DNA of 64,000 nt from Sepioteuthis lessoniana (taxonomy: Eukaryota > Mollusca > Cephalopoda > Myopsida > Loliginidae). A program made the position numbers and the translations under genes. Under the pieces are notes generated by a model. It saw only the letters and a program-made list of their open reading frames with translations, ran no database searches and had not been told where the DNA came from. Where the stretch lies: positions 88,429,747-88,493,746 of the forward strand of contig OY757915.1 of the NCBI GenBank assembly GCA_963585895.1. The letters run 5' to 3'. Below, one piece after another: positions 51,801-55,490 of this stretch; the first letter of the stretch is position 1, and every line of letters starts with the position of its first letter.

Positions 51801-53732
51801 ATATACTATAAAAGAAAATCTTTAAATATCAAATCACTGGTAAATAACGCATGATGTTAGACAATGTATCATAAAAATATATCCTTTTGAAATGGGAATT
51901 AATTTTGGGTTTAATTTGCATTGACAAATGAACTATGTAAATTTTTCTTTTGCTCTGTAGGTGAATGACATTGATAACATACAGAAAATGTGATTATTTC
52001 TAGTCTTAAATTACACTTCTCCATCAACTAATTTATGTAGTCTTGATGCAAAAACATATCTCAAGAAGATAATATTACTTAAATTAATTAATTCATCATT
52101 TCATGCTGTTTTACTCTGTACTGTTTTCTTCAATTTGAACATTTTGCCAGTCATGAGCTGTTAAAAAGGAAAAAATAATGAGAGGAGGGGAACATAAAGA
52201 TACCCCTATTTCTAAAAACTTTGTAACAAGTACTATAATTTGTGTTTGACACCCTTCCCCTGACTTTGAACTGCAAAATTCTGGAAAGAAAAAAATTATC
52301 ATGTCTAATACACACTGATTTTGTAGAATTTGTAGCAGTTAAATTTATCCTAAATTTAACATTTTGTTCAAATTTTTTATTGGTCCATATTGTAAAGTGA
52401 ATTAATTTTTAGTATTAGATGACAATACTTAAAACCATTTGACTGTGTACAAATAGAACTATTACTGTTAACAAATAAGCTGTGGCTCATTTAAAAAATG
52501 TTATCTACAAACTAATCACTTAAAAATCATAAGTGTATAAACAGGATTTGGTATTAAATGACCTACAAGAGTTGATATGCCATAAAACAAAATATCCTGC
52601 TTCATACTGAACAATAGGTCTTTTCTTTTTACTTTAGACAGTTGGAAATAACACTTTCTGCCTGGGATTAAGAAAAATAAAATTTATTATATAGTGTAAT
52701 GTATAATGTATTCATAGGTATTGATGAAGTAATATATTACTGTAACAGATTGCTTTGTTTAAATATGTATAGTGAAAATTGTTTGCTGAAATATTTGCTT
52801 AATGAAAGAATTGTATGTGCCAGGAAGTCAGTAACATTTTTATTTTGGGTTCAGATTGTTAGTCCTAAGCAATAATCATTTGTTACTATTTCATACTTTT
52901 CACTTGAAAAACTGTGTCCCTAATTATTAATGTTTAATTAAATGTGAATAGTTATTTTACTAAGAAAAATGATTCATTAAGCCTTTTTTCAAATCTTGGA
53001 AATTTAAAATCTGTACAATTAGTCACACCTTGTAGCAGGATGGCTTCCTACTGATTATTATTTATTGTTAGACTTCTGGATAAAAGCTTTTCCTCTTTCC
53101 TGTGAAAAAGATACTTTTGTTTTATTTATCTTTTTTTTTTAATATTAAAATCTTTTCTATGGAATGTTTTATTAGTGATAAAAATGTTTATGATGAAATG
53201 CAACTAAAGATTTACTGGTTACTCTCTATTCTTGAACAGATTAATTTTAAAGTCAAACTTATATTTAAATTGAGCAGTTTTTCATGACATCAAAAACTGT
53301 CAAATGGACATTATAGATAACTAATTTTTTTTTTTCACTAAATAATCAGATTTAACAATTATTAGTTTTATATCTAAAACGTAAACATTGGTTCTATGTC
53401 TAAAAATTTAAATATTGACTTCTACTTAAAAAATGATTTGAAACAATGATTCTTTTCAACCCTAGAATGACTTTTTTCTATGAAGATCCAATTTTATTTA
53501 ATACAATGGATAATTTCCATTTTTATTTCTAGTATTTTTTATTCATTTATTTTTATCTTTTTATAGAGATTCAGTTTTTATTCAAGACCAATGATTTTTA
53601 AAAAAAAAACATTTTTTTTTCTTTTTAACCAGGCTGGGCAGTAAAGGTTGTGTGTCTGACACATCTGCGCCACGGAAACCTCGATTATCTCCACTGATAT
53701 TGAGACAACGAAGCTCTTCAACAGATCATTAA
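258..53732 (+). CDS. Kinesin-3 family protein, KIF16B/STARD9-like (5'-partial, 14 exons)
   Basis: Exons: 258-317, 12635-12772, 14033-14084, 19153-19290, 20896-20978, 24952-25073, 26438-26497, 29667-29887, 32025-32961, 34386-34480, 36500-43769, 49944-49998, 50731-50804, 53633-53732. All introns are GT/AG, phases agree at every junction, and the total of 9405 nt is divisible by three, giving 3134 residues plus TAA. Family assignment rests on the neck-to-FHA segment: residues 21-170 follow the KIF16B/STARD9 pattern, with MGVIVDSQQPHL, DDDILSTGIVLYYLK and LFRFNNPAEAARLR. Known family members are plus-end microtubule motors; KIF16B moves early endosomes and STARD9 acts on centrosomes and lysosomes. 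The motor domain is expected upstream of base 1. The very long Ser-rich tail resembles STARD9 in size, but neither a START nor a PX domain is seen, so orthology to one or the other is left open. Structure is certain at most junctions; function is inferred from family. Confidence 0.88.
1190..2235. repeat. Pair of diverged direct repeats
   Basis: The stretch from about 1192 (TTTTTGATTAGTATTTCTTT) recurs at about 2008 (TTTTTGACTAGTATTTCTTT), and similarity continues patchily for some 250 bases, with related words near the ends (TGTGTAGACTATC and TGTATAGACTTT). Between them lies a (GT)n(TA)n tract at 1696-1744. The family is not recognised. Confidence 0.45.
2285..2660 (-). mobile_element. Mariner-like transposon relic
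   Basis: Begins with the end-like sequence AGGTGTGTTGAAAAAGTATT. On the - strand, fragments resemble the C-terminal part of mariner transposases: a patch like the KMKxxLRGRRFE block, EKFQR, then FRDDLTKTMENLLECVECQ, where families have a WKxRWEKCVECQG-type ending. Related copies occur near 26571 and 30040-30400. The reading frame is broken, so it is an old, inactive fragment. Confidence 0.5.
3157..4066 (+). repeat. Rep1 compound: two heads, each with a tandem tail
   Basis: Two copies of a ~230-base head (3157-3395 and 3606-3835) share the words CTCTGCAG, GATATGACACT, CCCCTTCATTGCCATTGCTC and CTATGGGTTAAA. Each is followed by an array of ~57-base units built on CTTATGCTAAACTGAATT and GAAATAGAACTG. 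The block ends with GGTTGATATACCATAAAAAC and CCAACCAACC. No tRNA-like promoter boxes are evident; the family is unclassified here. Confidence 0.75.
4991..5092 (+). CDS. Possible cassette exon inside the 12.3-kb intron
   Basis: A 102-nt block, less AT-rich than its flanks, follows a long CT-rich tract ending in TTTACAG and precedes a GTAGGA, a weak donor. It is exactly 34 codons and open in the phase (0/0) required between exons a and b, giving a charged peptide that begins TDQLSVKMTCKDDETEKPID. I do not recognise the peptide. The standard family alignment reads straight from exon a to exon b, so this would be an optional insert between neck and FHA domain. It could also be a chance open stretch or a relic of unrelated coding DNA. 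Confidence 0.3.
5640..5722. repeat. Short tandem repeat
   Basis: Three diverged copies of a ~28-base unit containing AACAGACTGAGAGATA / AACAGACCGAAATTGATA / AACAGACTGAGATATC. Confidence 0.5.
6560..6740. repeat. Degenerate ~45-base tandem repeat
   Basis: The words CTATAGTTGCACA and CACTAGGAA(A/T) alternate four times from about 6600 to 6720. Flanked by T-rich sequence (6160-6460) that holds a twice-repeated TTTACCTGGCAATATT at about 6218 and 6259. Confidence 0.55.
6950..7570. repeat. Duplicated segment around a (TA)n tract
   Basis: A word set (GTATCAAA, CTGTTAC, AGTCAACCTTG) at about 6962-7015 recurs at about 7505-7548 in the same order, with the (TG)n(TA)n tract at 7236-7287 between. The open frame at 6932-7219 lies in this repeat and is not called a gene. 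Confidence 0.4.
8140..8275. repeat. Fold-back element
   Basis: Left arm CAGATCTAAGTTTGA... and right arm ...AAACTTAGATCT are inverted, and the inner parts TTTGGTGA..TTGCCTATG and CATAGGCAAAAAAC..TCACC also pair. The small size and hairpin form suggest a MITE-type relic; no TSD was assigned. Confidence 0.55.
8440..8652 (-). repeat. SINE3 copy (tRNA-derived SINE)
   Basis: On the - strand it starts with a tRNA-like head (box A-like sequence with AACGGTTAC, box B-like GTTCAAATGCTGG), then GCTGTTCACAATTCAC and the family body. Diverged relative to the copy at 17100. Confidence 0.6.
8731..8850. repeat. Fold-back element
   Basis: Arms of about 38 bases: the left begins GATAAATCAAACACTTACAA and the right ends TTGTAAGTGTTTGACTTATA; pairing continues inward through TTTAGTAATAGTG / CACTACTACTAAA. 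A T-rich spacer of ~45 bases separates them. Confidence 0.65.
9505..9570. repeat. (TA)n tract inside a palindrome
   Basis: AGGTCTTTATATA...TATATAAAAAGACCT: about 44 bases of alternating TA flanked by inverted 7-base words, able to form a long hairpin. Confidence 0.7.
10180..10830 (+). repeat. Rep1 copy with variant tail array
   Basis: Head words GAGTATGACACTTAACA, GAGTATCCCTTCATTGTTATTA and CTCATTTATGGGTCA, then the second tail flavour: repeated units built on ACTTGAAA(G/A)CATATAA and TTGTATTAAATAGGAATA. Ends near GGTTGATATGCTGTTAAAAT. The open frames here lie within the repeat. Confidence 0.65.
11376..11645 (-). repeat. SINE3 copy
   Basis: On the - strand: tRNA-like head with box B-like GTTCAAATTCTGG (11590s), then the CATTTCACATAGTGTTAATA body and the CAAGGTAAATTTTT segment. 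The preceding 11120-11350 (GGGTGTGCCAAGTGATTGAG...) looks like the end of another, unidentified repeat. Confidence 0.7.
12045..12320 (-). repeat. SINE3 copy
   Basis: Same body: ACAAGGTAAATTTTTAAGC, AGACTGGTTACCTAACCAAG, ATAGCTGAGGGGAGA, and box B-like GTTCAATTCCTGG on the - strand. Followed by a 42-base T-run at about 12370-12411. Confidence 0.75.
12635..12772 (+). CDS. Exon b: start of the FHA domain
   Basis: Acceptor TTTCCAG and donor AG|GTTTGT bound 138 nt, phase 0 at both ends, 46 residues (21-66). It contains MGVIVDSQQPHL and MDDDILSTGIVLYYLK, the N-terminal beta-strands of the kinesin-3 FHA domain. Aspartates followed by LSTGI are typical of KIF16B and STARD9. The basic stretch before it (SIRRPLGQR) links to the neck helix of the previous exon. 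This exon gives the strongest single family match in the window. Confidence 0.93.
13010..13180 (-). repeat. Rep1 3' end fused to a SINE3 fragment
   Basis: 13010-13060 reads as the reverse of the Rep1 3' end (ATGGCATATCAACCTTTGTAG), and 13085-13175 as a partial SINE3 body. A 35-base T-run follows at about 13226-13260. Confidence 0.5.
13767..13813. repeat. Perfect 21-bp hairpin
   Basis: TTTTTCTGACTTTAACAATGG (split here: TTTTTCTGAC plus TTTAACAATGG) is followed after 5 bases by its exact reverse complement. It lies in the intron between exons b and c. The loop is short for a microRNA precursor. Confidence 0.8.
14033..14084 (+). CDS. Exon c: FHA domain, second strand
   Basis: The acceptor is a T-rich tract ending in TTAAG and the donor is G|GTAAGT. 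The 52 nt encode EGKTLIGGEAAERDQDI plus one base of the next codon. The family pattern here is EGxTxIGR; the arginine usually found after IG is glycine in this copy. In many FHA domains that arginine contacts phosphothreonine, so direct phospho-peptide binding may be altered. That consequence is an inference. Confidence 0.9.
14410..14705 (-). repeat. SINE3 copy
   Basis: Contains ATGTGATACAAGGTCTATTT, AGAGCCCAGTTTGCCCTACTA and, on the - strand, box B-like GTTCAAATCCTGG near 14640. It sits in the intron between exons c and d. Confidence 0.7.
14948..16176 (-). mobile_element. Probable solo LTR of an LTR retrotransposon
   Basis: A 1.2-kb block less AT-rich than its flanks. Read on the - strand it starts TGTCACATGG and ends GCCATCACA, i.e. 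TG...CA termini with near-inverted ends, and both sides carry ATAT, a possible 4-base target duplication of the gypsy/BEL type. It contains (CA)n and (TA)n tracts. No internal coding region or partner LTR is present. The TSD is low-complexity, so the borders are tentative. Confidence 0.4.
17100..17403 (-). repeat. SINE3 copy, well preserved
   Basis: On the - strand the head reads GTGCCCGTGATGTAATGGTT (box A-like) and later GAGTTCAAATCCTGG (box B-like), then the family body down to the CAAGTGGAGGGGTTGG end. tRNA-derived by these two promoter boxes. Confidence 0.8.
18150..19030 (+). repeat. Rep1 copy interrupted by a SINE2
   Basis: Head at 18150-18360 (CTGTATCCTCTGCAGGGGTG, CCTATATTGCTATTACTCCC, CTCATCTATGGGTCAAATAG), tail array resuming at 18650 after SINE2 (18391-18648). 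The tail uses CATATAACTGTAAATTATTT-type units. A (TA)n tract lies just before, at 18091-18122. Confidence 0.75.
18391..18648 (-). repeat. SINE2 copy (tRNA-derived SINE)
   Basis: Read on the - strand: TGGCCTAATGAGTAGAGTGT (box A-like), then GGTTCAATCTC (box B-like, 18580s), then the family body ending in ACTTTACT. Nested in the Rep1 tail, so it is younger than that Rep1 copy. The spurious frames at 18437-18632 belong to it. Confidence 0.85.
19153..19290 (+). CDS. Exon d: FHA domain core
   Basis: Acceptor TTTTCAG, donor AAG|GTAAGT, 138 nt with split codons at both ends. It encodes VLSGPSIQPEHCFIQHVNGDVVLHPN and then the CTINGIEI strand. The EHCFI and CxINGxEI positions match the SxxHC and TxVNG FHA signatures as they appear in KIF16B and STARD9. 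Residues about 84-129 of the visible protein. Confidence 0.93.
20896..20978 (+). CDS. Exon e: end of the FHA domain
   Basis: Acceptor TTTTTCTAG and donor AAG|GTTTGT bound 83 nt encoding GDTILIGKTHLFRFNNPAEAARLREFRK (quoted here in two parts: GDTILIGKTHLFRF and NNPAEAARLREFRK). The LIGxTHxFRFNxPxEAxxLR motif closes the FHA domain throughout kinesin-3. Phase 0 at its 3' end. Confidence 0.93.
21096..21440 (-). repeat. Rep1 copy, reverse orientation
   Basis: Starts GGTTGGTTGGTTGGCATATA and runs through the head in reverse (TTTGACCCATAGATAAGACC, GCAATAAAGAGATACTCCA, CTCTGCAAAGATGCAG) to GACTGGGCC. It lacks most of the tandem tail. Confidence 0.8.
21500..21910 (+). repeat. Partial Rep1 followed by SINE4
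   Basis: 21500-21665 is a diverged Rep1 head. From 21704 a tRNA-like head follows: TGGTGTAGTGATTAATATAT (box A-like) and GAGTTCAAATCCC (box B-like). Its 3' end (21850-21905, CAGCATTAAATAACCCATGA, GATTGATATGCTATTGAA) is the same as the Rep1 3' end. Confidence 0.7.
22030..22410 (+). repeat. Rep1 tail array
   Basis: Headless array of ACTTGAAA..CATATAA and TTGTATTAAATAGGAATTA units ending in CATAAGGAGCTGATATGCTG. 22410-23050 has no recognisable feature beyond AT-rich sequence. Confidence 0.6.
23050..23500 (+). repeat. Rep1 copy
   Basis: Head words GCATCTCTGCAGAGAGTTAA, CTGGAGCTTTGGGAAATG and CCTATTTATGAGTCAAATAG, with the tail ending AAATACCAACTAACCAG. Confidence 0.7.
23795..24090 (+). mobile_element. 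Mariner transposase relic (C-terminal part)
   Basis: The frame from about 23815 reads ITDLEYETSHHPLYSSDLSP, matching the HPPYSPDLSPTDY block that carries the third catalytic Asp region of mariner transposases. Further on it resembles ETVFNDF and then, after breaks, NLVNHW.KCIDVQGSYFD, the usual C-terminus. It lies in the intron between exons e and f and is decayed. Confidence 0.7.
24230..24690 (+). repeat. Rep1 copy, diverged
   Basis: Head remnant TTCATTGCCATTTACTCTGA and TCATTTATGGGTCAAATAGA, then tail units (AGATAAGAATACTTGAAACC), T- and A-runs, and an end near AATACCCCAATAAGGGTTTA. Confidence 0.6.
24952..25073 (+). CDS. Exon f: Ser-rich linker
   Basis: Acceptor TTTATAG, donor CAG|GTGAGA, 122 nt. 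The 40 complete codons are rich in Ser, Ala and Pro, with no recognisable domain. It joins the FHA domain to the coiled coil and is probably disordered. Exon status rests on good splice sites and the phase match to both neighbours. Confidence 0.82.
25239..25440. repeat. Compound microsatellite
   Basis: (TA)n at 25245-25283, then (CA)/(GT) rich tracts to about 25330, an A-run and a second (GT)n at 25380-25395, and a T-run. It lies in the intron between exons f and g. Confidence 0.85.
26438..26497 (+). CDS. Exon g: short polar linker
   Basis: Acceptor CTCTTTTAG, donor CAA|GTAAGA, 60 nt with 1 and 2 split bases that fit the neighbours exactly. It encodes SFSGELDRTNKNNKSNIKQV, hydrophilic and Asn/Lys-rich. 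It leads into the coiled coil of the next exon. Confidence 0.8.
26571..26800 (-). mobile_element. Mariner-like relic
   Basis: Starts with AGGTGTGTTCAGAAAGTATC, nearly the same as the end at 2285, followed by the same order of words (AAGACTGAAGCTGTATTTAC, TTGGCATTTAACACTTATTC, AAGCACATCTGAAATTCTTC). Terminal part of a mariner-type transposon, non-coding now. Confidence 0.55.
27125..27912 (+). repeat. Rep1 copy with a doubled head start and long tail
   Basis: Two head starts (27140-27220 and 27240-27330) precede one full head (GAGGCTCCATTTCTGGAGC, CTTTGTTGCCATTACTTCCA). Tail of CATATAATTGCTTGCAAATT-type units to 27770 and end AATATGCCACTACACAG. Confidence 0.7.
28010..28580 (+). repeat. Rep1 copy, best preserved
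   Basis: Complete head 28010-28240 (CCCAGTCAGCTGGGGCTGTA, GAATACCCCTTCATTGCCAT, CGGAGTGGTAGCACC), tail array of CTTATGCTAAACTGAATTGT / AAATAGAACTG units to 28500, and end GGTTGATATGCCATAAAACC plus CCAACAAAC. A second, shorter end copy is at 28735-28790. Confidence 0.85.
29237..29381. repeat. Fold-back element around a microsatellite
   Basis: GCATTGGATCAGAAGTCC..GTTCTTTCAATTAA and ..AATTGAAAGAAC..GGAACTTCTAATTCAATGC are inverted copies of ~38 bases, separated by (TG)n(TA)n at 29274-29315. Confidence 0.7.
29667..29887 (+). CDS. Exon h: coiled-coil segment
   Basis: Acceptor GATTTCAG and donor CTTT|GTAAGT bound 221 nt. The peptide is dense in Glu, Lys and Gln with Leu/Met at heptad-like spacing (for example KQELQLVNEQLQKANSLYEK), and is almost certainly a coiled coil. 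In KIF16B the equivalent region after the FHA domain is also a long coiled coil used for dimerisation. It continues into exon i. Confidence 0.9.
30035..30410 (-). repeat. Tandem duplication of a mariner-derived segment
   Basis: Two ~180-base copies in a row share TTATTGGTCA(A/G)AGCACCTC, TGAAACTCTGTTTTT and TTATTTCTTTTAATGTCCT. The first of these words also matches the relics at 2285 and 26571, so the unit is a piece of that transposon family duplicated in place. Confidence 0.65.
30558..30812 (-). repeat. SINE2 copy
   Basis: On the - strand: TTGGTCTAGTGAGTAGAGTG (box A-like), GAGTTCAATCCCAGG (box B-like), body through TCACCCTCGACTACGGTCAC. In the intron between exons h and i. Confidence 0.85.
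31600..31855 (-). repeat. SINE3 copy
   Basis: GGTGAATTTTTAAGTGAAGT, AGACTAGTTGCCTAACCAAG and CATTAGCACTAAGTGAAATG follow the family; head is worn. Confidence 0.65.
32025..32961 (+). CDS. Exon i: end of coiled coil and start of disordered tail
   Basis: Acceptor TTTACAG, donor AAG|GTAAGC, 937 nt, 311 complete codons. The first ~125 residues (to about base 32400) form a Lys/Glu/Gln/Leu-rich coiled coil. The rest is Ser/Asp/Glu-rich and low in hydrophobics, with a run at 32560-32640 of the form STTSLMSESLVEEPHECSSS. The end is acidic. No domain is recognised after the coiled coil. Confidence 0.93.
33195..33500. repeat. Degenerate ~33-base minisatellite with acceptor-like units
   Basis: About nine units built on GGATCCCCTGTCTCTTTTAG with variants (TCTCTTTTAGCACTGAAAAC, TATCTTTTAGCCCAGAGG, TTTCTTTTAGCACTAGGG). 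Each unit ends in a pyrimidine tract plus TTTTAG, the form of a 3' splice site. A related short array is at 36300-36430. Confidence 0.7.
33805..34066 (-). repeat. SINE3 copy
   Basis: Starts GTATTTACCCAGCCTTCTGT; contains AGGATGTGATGCAAGGTGAA, TAGACTGGTTACCACATCAA and ATAGCTGGTGGGAGAATAG. Head truncated. Confidence 0.7.
34386..34480 (+). CDS. Exon j: basic linker
   Basis: Acceptor TTGTTCCAG, donor CAG|GTAAGT, 95 nt. It encodes a basic stretch with PSSPAARRLERQRIQKSASP followed by GRQS. The last base and the first two bases of exon k make a glycine codon, so the SxIP motif SGIP is assembled only when this exon is spliced directly to exon k. The basic, Ser/Pro-rich context is usual for EB-binding SxIP motifs. 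Confidence 0.88.
34595..35016 (+). repeat. Rep1 copy
   Basis: GTCGGCTGGGGTTGCAGAAT, CATCTCTGCAGAGAGGTAAG, AGGGTCCTATCTATGGGTCA, two to three tail units, then GGTTGATATGCCATAAAAAC and CCAACCAACCAACC. In the intron between exons j and k. Confidence 0.85.
35245..35455. repeat. Large fold-back element
   Basis: Left arm begins AAAAAGAAAAAATTCACTTC and right arm ends GAAGTGAATTTTTTCTTTTT, with pairing continuing through CTTGGTGTCATTGTAAATT / AATTTATAATGATACCAAG. Inside is a second perfect 14-bp palindrome at 35307-35335 centred on CTTCAAG. No coding potential. Confidence 0.75.
36300..36430. repeat. Second minisatellite of TCTTTTAG units
   Basis: Four units resembling those at 33195-33500 (CTTGTTTCTTTTAACG, TCTGTTTCTTTTAAAT, CCCTGTCTCTTTTAGCAG) just upstream of the giant exon. 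Confidence 0.6.
36500..43769 (+). CDS. Exon k: giant 7.27-kb exon encoding the disordered tail
   Basis: Acceptor TATTTCAG at 36492-36499 and donor AAG|GTAAAT from 43770. One frame is open over 7270 nt (2422 complete codons), extremely unlikely by chance in such AT-rich DNA. Composition is dominated by Ser, Asn, Gln, Pro, Lys and Thr, with a poly-Ser tract at about 39030-39110. More ordered stretches are at 38690-38810 (FTYIVKVNQEETNVFYNVEA), 43015-43190 (FKEWEREQLDIMDMVNLKYL, then an amphipathic helix) and 43650-43769 (MLEEVSRFRKFYSAEIEKIR). TQT motifs at 41008-41034 and 41308-41316 fit the LC8-binding pattern. Many SP/TP sites suggest kinase control. Length and composition recall the vertebrate STARD9 tail; residue-level homology was not established here. 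Confidence 0.95.
44195..44355 (-). repeat. SINE3 fragment and (CTAT)n(TA)n tract
   Basis: 44195-44300 carries the SINE3 words GTGTGACACAAGGTCAGTTT and TAGACTGGTTCCCAT; a CTAT/TA microsatellite at 44305-44355 then abuts the LINE relic. Confidence 0.65.
44640..45197 (-). pseudogene. LINE reverse transcriptase, catalytic fragment
   Basis: 185-codon open frame with GDTEYFDIVAGVLQEDTLAP (QGDTLAP in intact relatives), YTDDIAIL in place of YADDIAIL, and FTYLGSSVSS. The catalytic pair DD is kept but Thr replaces Ala. Belongs to the same inactive LINE copy. Confidence 0.85.
45179..45660 (-). pseudogene. LINE reverse transcriptase, N-terminal fragment
   Basis: Contains the fingers and palm start of a non-LTR reverse transcriptase: RKIKNRKPAGLDKIPPEVWK, then PINRWMKGCILPFPKKGDLG, KNYRGITLTSIAAKIYNALL and KKQNGFRRNRSMTSQILTIR. 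The frame breaks near 45250, where the family has FVDFTKAFDS. Part of the LINE relic; no host function implied. Confidence 0.85.
46665..47250. repeat. Pair of direct repeats flanking a long T-run
   Basis: CAGTGGGCATTCTAAGCTTT, AGATTCAAAACAT and TGCCGTGCAT.CTAGCACATT occur at 46712-46778 and again at 47182-47245. Between them is a ~43-base T-run at 47056-47098. Family not recognised. Confidence 0.7.
47336..47873 (-). mobile_element. Solo LTR of an LTR retrotransposon
   Basis: 538 bp with exact 9-base inverted ends (TGTTGTATA at 47336, TATACAACA ending at 47873), each flanked by CCAA, a 4-base target duplication typical of gypsy-type and related elements. On the - strand it holds a TATATAA box-like word (near 47705) and AATAAA (near 47462) upstream of the CA end, the usual LTR layout. 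GC content is above its surroundings. No internal region remains. The clean ends suggest moderate to young age; an age in years cannot be given. Confidence 0.62.
48013..48270 (-). repeat. SINE2 copy, well preserved
   Basis: On the - strand: TTGGCCTAGCGGTTAGAGTG (box A), GGGTTCAATCCCAGG (box B), then the body to CTACTGGTC-type end ACTTTACTTTTACT. The best reference copy of this tRNA-derived family in the window. Confidence 0.9.
48650..48845. repeat. (TA)n microsatellites
   Basis: Two alternating TA tracts, at 48653-48666 and 48814-48839, with AT-rich sequence between and around them (48270-49080); nothing else is recognised there. Confidence 0.8.
49080..49885 (+). repeat. Two Rep1 fragments
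   Basis: 49130-49415 is a headless tail (units with ATTACTTGAAACCATATAAT) ending in GGTTGATATGCCATTAAAAT. 49590-49885 is a head plus short tail (CTGGAGCTTTGGGGAATGTA, CCCCTTCATTGC) ending GGTTGATATGCCATTAAATC. They lie just upstream of exon l. Confidence 0.7.
49944..49998 (+). CDS. Exon l: short basic exon
   Basis: A T-run ending in TTTCAG precedes 55 nt encoding SSRSGNSKNRRHSHHKNQ (with the split serine), followed by GTATAA. It is strongly basic, like nearby parts of the tail. Phase fits exon k and exon m. The donor is not ideal but is the only one that keeps frame. Confidence 0.75.
50205..50390 (-). repeat. SINE3 fragment
   Basis: TTGCCTTACCAAGATAAAAG, TACCCATAGTTGGAGGGG and - strand TTCAAATTTGCATTTCAC; head region ends near 50385. 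Confidence 0.6.
50731..50804 (+). CDS. Exon m: penultimate coding exon
   Basis: A pyrimidine tract ending in TTTAAG precedes 74 nt encoding ISSCDKTIRSKSLCPLSPNG and AANQ, then donor AAT|GTAAGT. Phase 0 in, phase 2 out. No domain; Ser/Pro-rich and basic. Confidence 0.77.
51686..51707 (+). CDS. Possible alternative last exon
   Basis: After the T-rich acceptor GTTTTCTTAG, the frame left by exon m reads ISKPSLE then TAA at 51705-51707. This would give a different, shorter C-terminus than exon n. It is only a candidate: the open part is short, and a poly(A) signal tied to it was not identified. Confidence 0.2.
52390..52590 (+). repeat. Rep1 tail and 3' end
   Basis: Tail words AGATGACAATACTTAAAACC and ACTGTGTACAAATAG, then GGATTTGGTATTAAATGACC and GTTGATATGCCATAAAAC. 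The rest of the exon m-n intron (50805-53632) has no other recognised feature apart from the candidate last exon. Confidence 0.6.
53633..53732 (+). CDS. Exon n: C-terminal exon with stop
   Basis: A long T-rich tract ending in AACCAG precedes 100 nt; joined to exon m they encode MLGSKGCVSDTSAPRKPRLS then PLILRQRSSSTDH and TAA. The higher GC content and phase fit mark it as coding. The protein therefore ends in a basic Ser-rich tail with no lipid-binding domain. A START-containing isoform from exons beyond the window cannot be excluded. Confidence 0.82.
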
Positions 53733-53930
53733 TCAATGACAAAAAGACTTTTGATAATATCCATTCAAAATGCTTTTGTTTCCTGTTTGCAATCACAATC
53801 AGTACTTCTGGTTCTCACCACTGGTGACTCCACCTACTCCCCCAGTTCCCCTATTTTCCCCCCACCCACCAGGCAAATAATTTATTCTTCCTGAAATCCT
53901 TGGAAACTGGCTGTGACCAATTGACCTGGG

Positions 53931-53961
<31 letters not shown>

Positions 53962-54240
53962 CAAAATTGTTTTTAATCTTTCTTTTTTTCTTTTTGAGCA
54001 ATCCGACAAAGTTGTAAAGTGTCTTGTTTCATTGTTTCATCTATTGTAAAGTATTCTGTCTCGATAGCGAATGGCTAAGAACTAGAAGGATGTGTAGTGG
54101 CATTTATGAAGTTTTCTTTATATGACAGGTATTTTTATACAGGTATGCATAGACAATTAGGTCTTTTTGAAATTTCATAATATTTTTATTTTTTTAAAGT
54201 GCTGGTAACCTAATAAAATGTACAGGAATTTTAACTTGAG
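53733..54240 (+). other. 3' UTR with likely poly(A) signal
   Basis: The sequence after the stop is non-coding, starts with a CCCCC-rich patch (53820-53870), then T-runs. An AATAAA lies at 54212-54217, followed by TG-rich sequence, a plausible cleavage region. Other AATAAA copies occur further downstream (for example near 54457), so the exact end is uncertain. Confidence 0.45.
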
Positions 54241-54262
54241 ACACTTAGGTGTGCAAAAGTTT

Positions 54263-54296
<34 letters not shown>

Positions 54297-55008
54297 ATTA
54301 AAACCTTTTTGCGACTTATCCAAGATTCAGAGACACTCATTTCAAATGTCGGTAAACAGATTATTCACAATATCATTTAATATTCGTAGAATTTTTTAAT
54401 GTGTATTTTACATTGGTAAATACACTATTTAGTCTCTAGTTTTTACAACAAACAAAATAAATAAGTAGTGGGGGTGTTAGGATACTTCTACACACACTTG
54501 ATATAATCTACATAAATTTATATAAGCACATTCATATATTTGGGATGAAATATACAAGCTTATACATAATAGTTAAATTAAAGTTACATATTCATATAAA
54601 CATACAAAACATTTATTAAACATTACTCTGTGTATGTACACTTGATTAGTGTGATTACTTAACTTTTGCTTAAAAAACTTAATTTACTGAAAATAGACAG
54701 AAATATGGCATATTTTAGATCAGTAAAAAATGTCTCATAGTTGTTATTAAATTTAATGCATGAAGTGTATATACAAATGTAATAACTATTAAAAGACAGA
54801 TCATATATAATGGCCATACCTAATGTGTATGAGTATAATCAATTACATTTGTGCAATTAACATATACATGGATGTGTATGTGTGTATATATATATGGTTT
54901 ATGCTATTTCTCTATTTGTGTGTGTGTATGTTTTCTGAATTTAGCAAAAAAAAAGTCAAACTATGGACTTATTGGGCTACATTTCTGGTGTGTGTGTATA
55001 TGTATGTA

Positions 55009-55054
<46 letters not shown>

Positions 55055-55490
55055 CATACACACACAAAGTATTGATTAATATATCCATATATTGACATAA
55101 TTTTGAAATTTTCAATATAATGTTCCAAACCTGACTTATGGCATTTGGTCCACTGACTAGGAAGGAGATTATATTGCCAAATAAATATTTACTGTGTAAA
55201 ATAAATGCTTTTTTTTTTTCCCTTATTAGGTTATGAACTTACTGATGGATATTCATGTGTGTGTTTAGTGGGGCAGGAGTCTATGAATAAGTCAGTCATT
55301 TTGTAAATATGCATTTTCATACATGTCTACAGGTAATAAGAAAATAAACATTTCCCATTGTTTGGATTTTTACATTTTTTCACTTTTTAGTTTCCTGGAT
55401 CCACTCCAGTGCAAGTTTGTATAAACAAACACAAGTCCTAATTAAAGGCTAACCCAAATATACACAATATCTTTTTCATTTATAAATAAC
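54240..55490. other. AT-rich downstream region with microsatellites
   Basis: No gene seen. Contains T-runs (54271-54292), (GT)n tracts around 54915-54930 and 54985-55020, a (TA)n at 55021-55051 followed by (CATA)/(CA) sequence. Open frames at 54823-55095 are translations of these microsatellites. Confidence 0.7.

Noticed and set aside
54823-55095. 90-codon frame of Tyr, Ile, Val and Cys
   Set aside because: Translation of GT and TA microsatellites.
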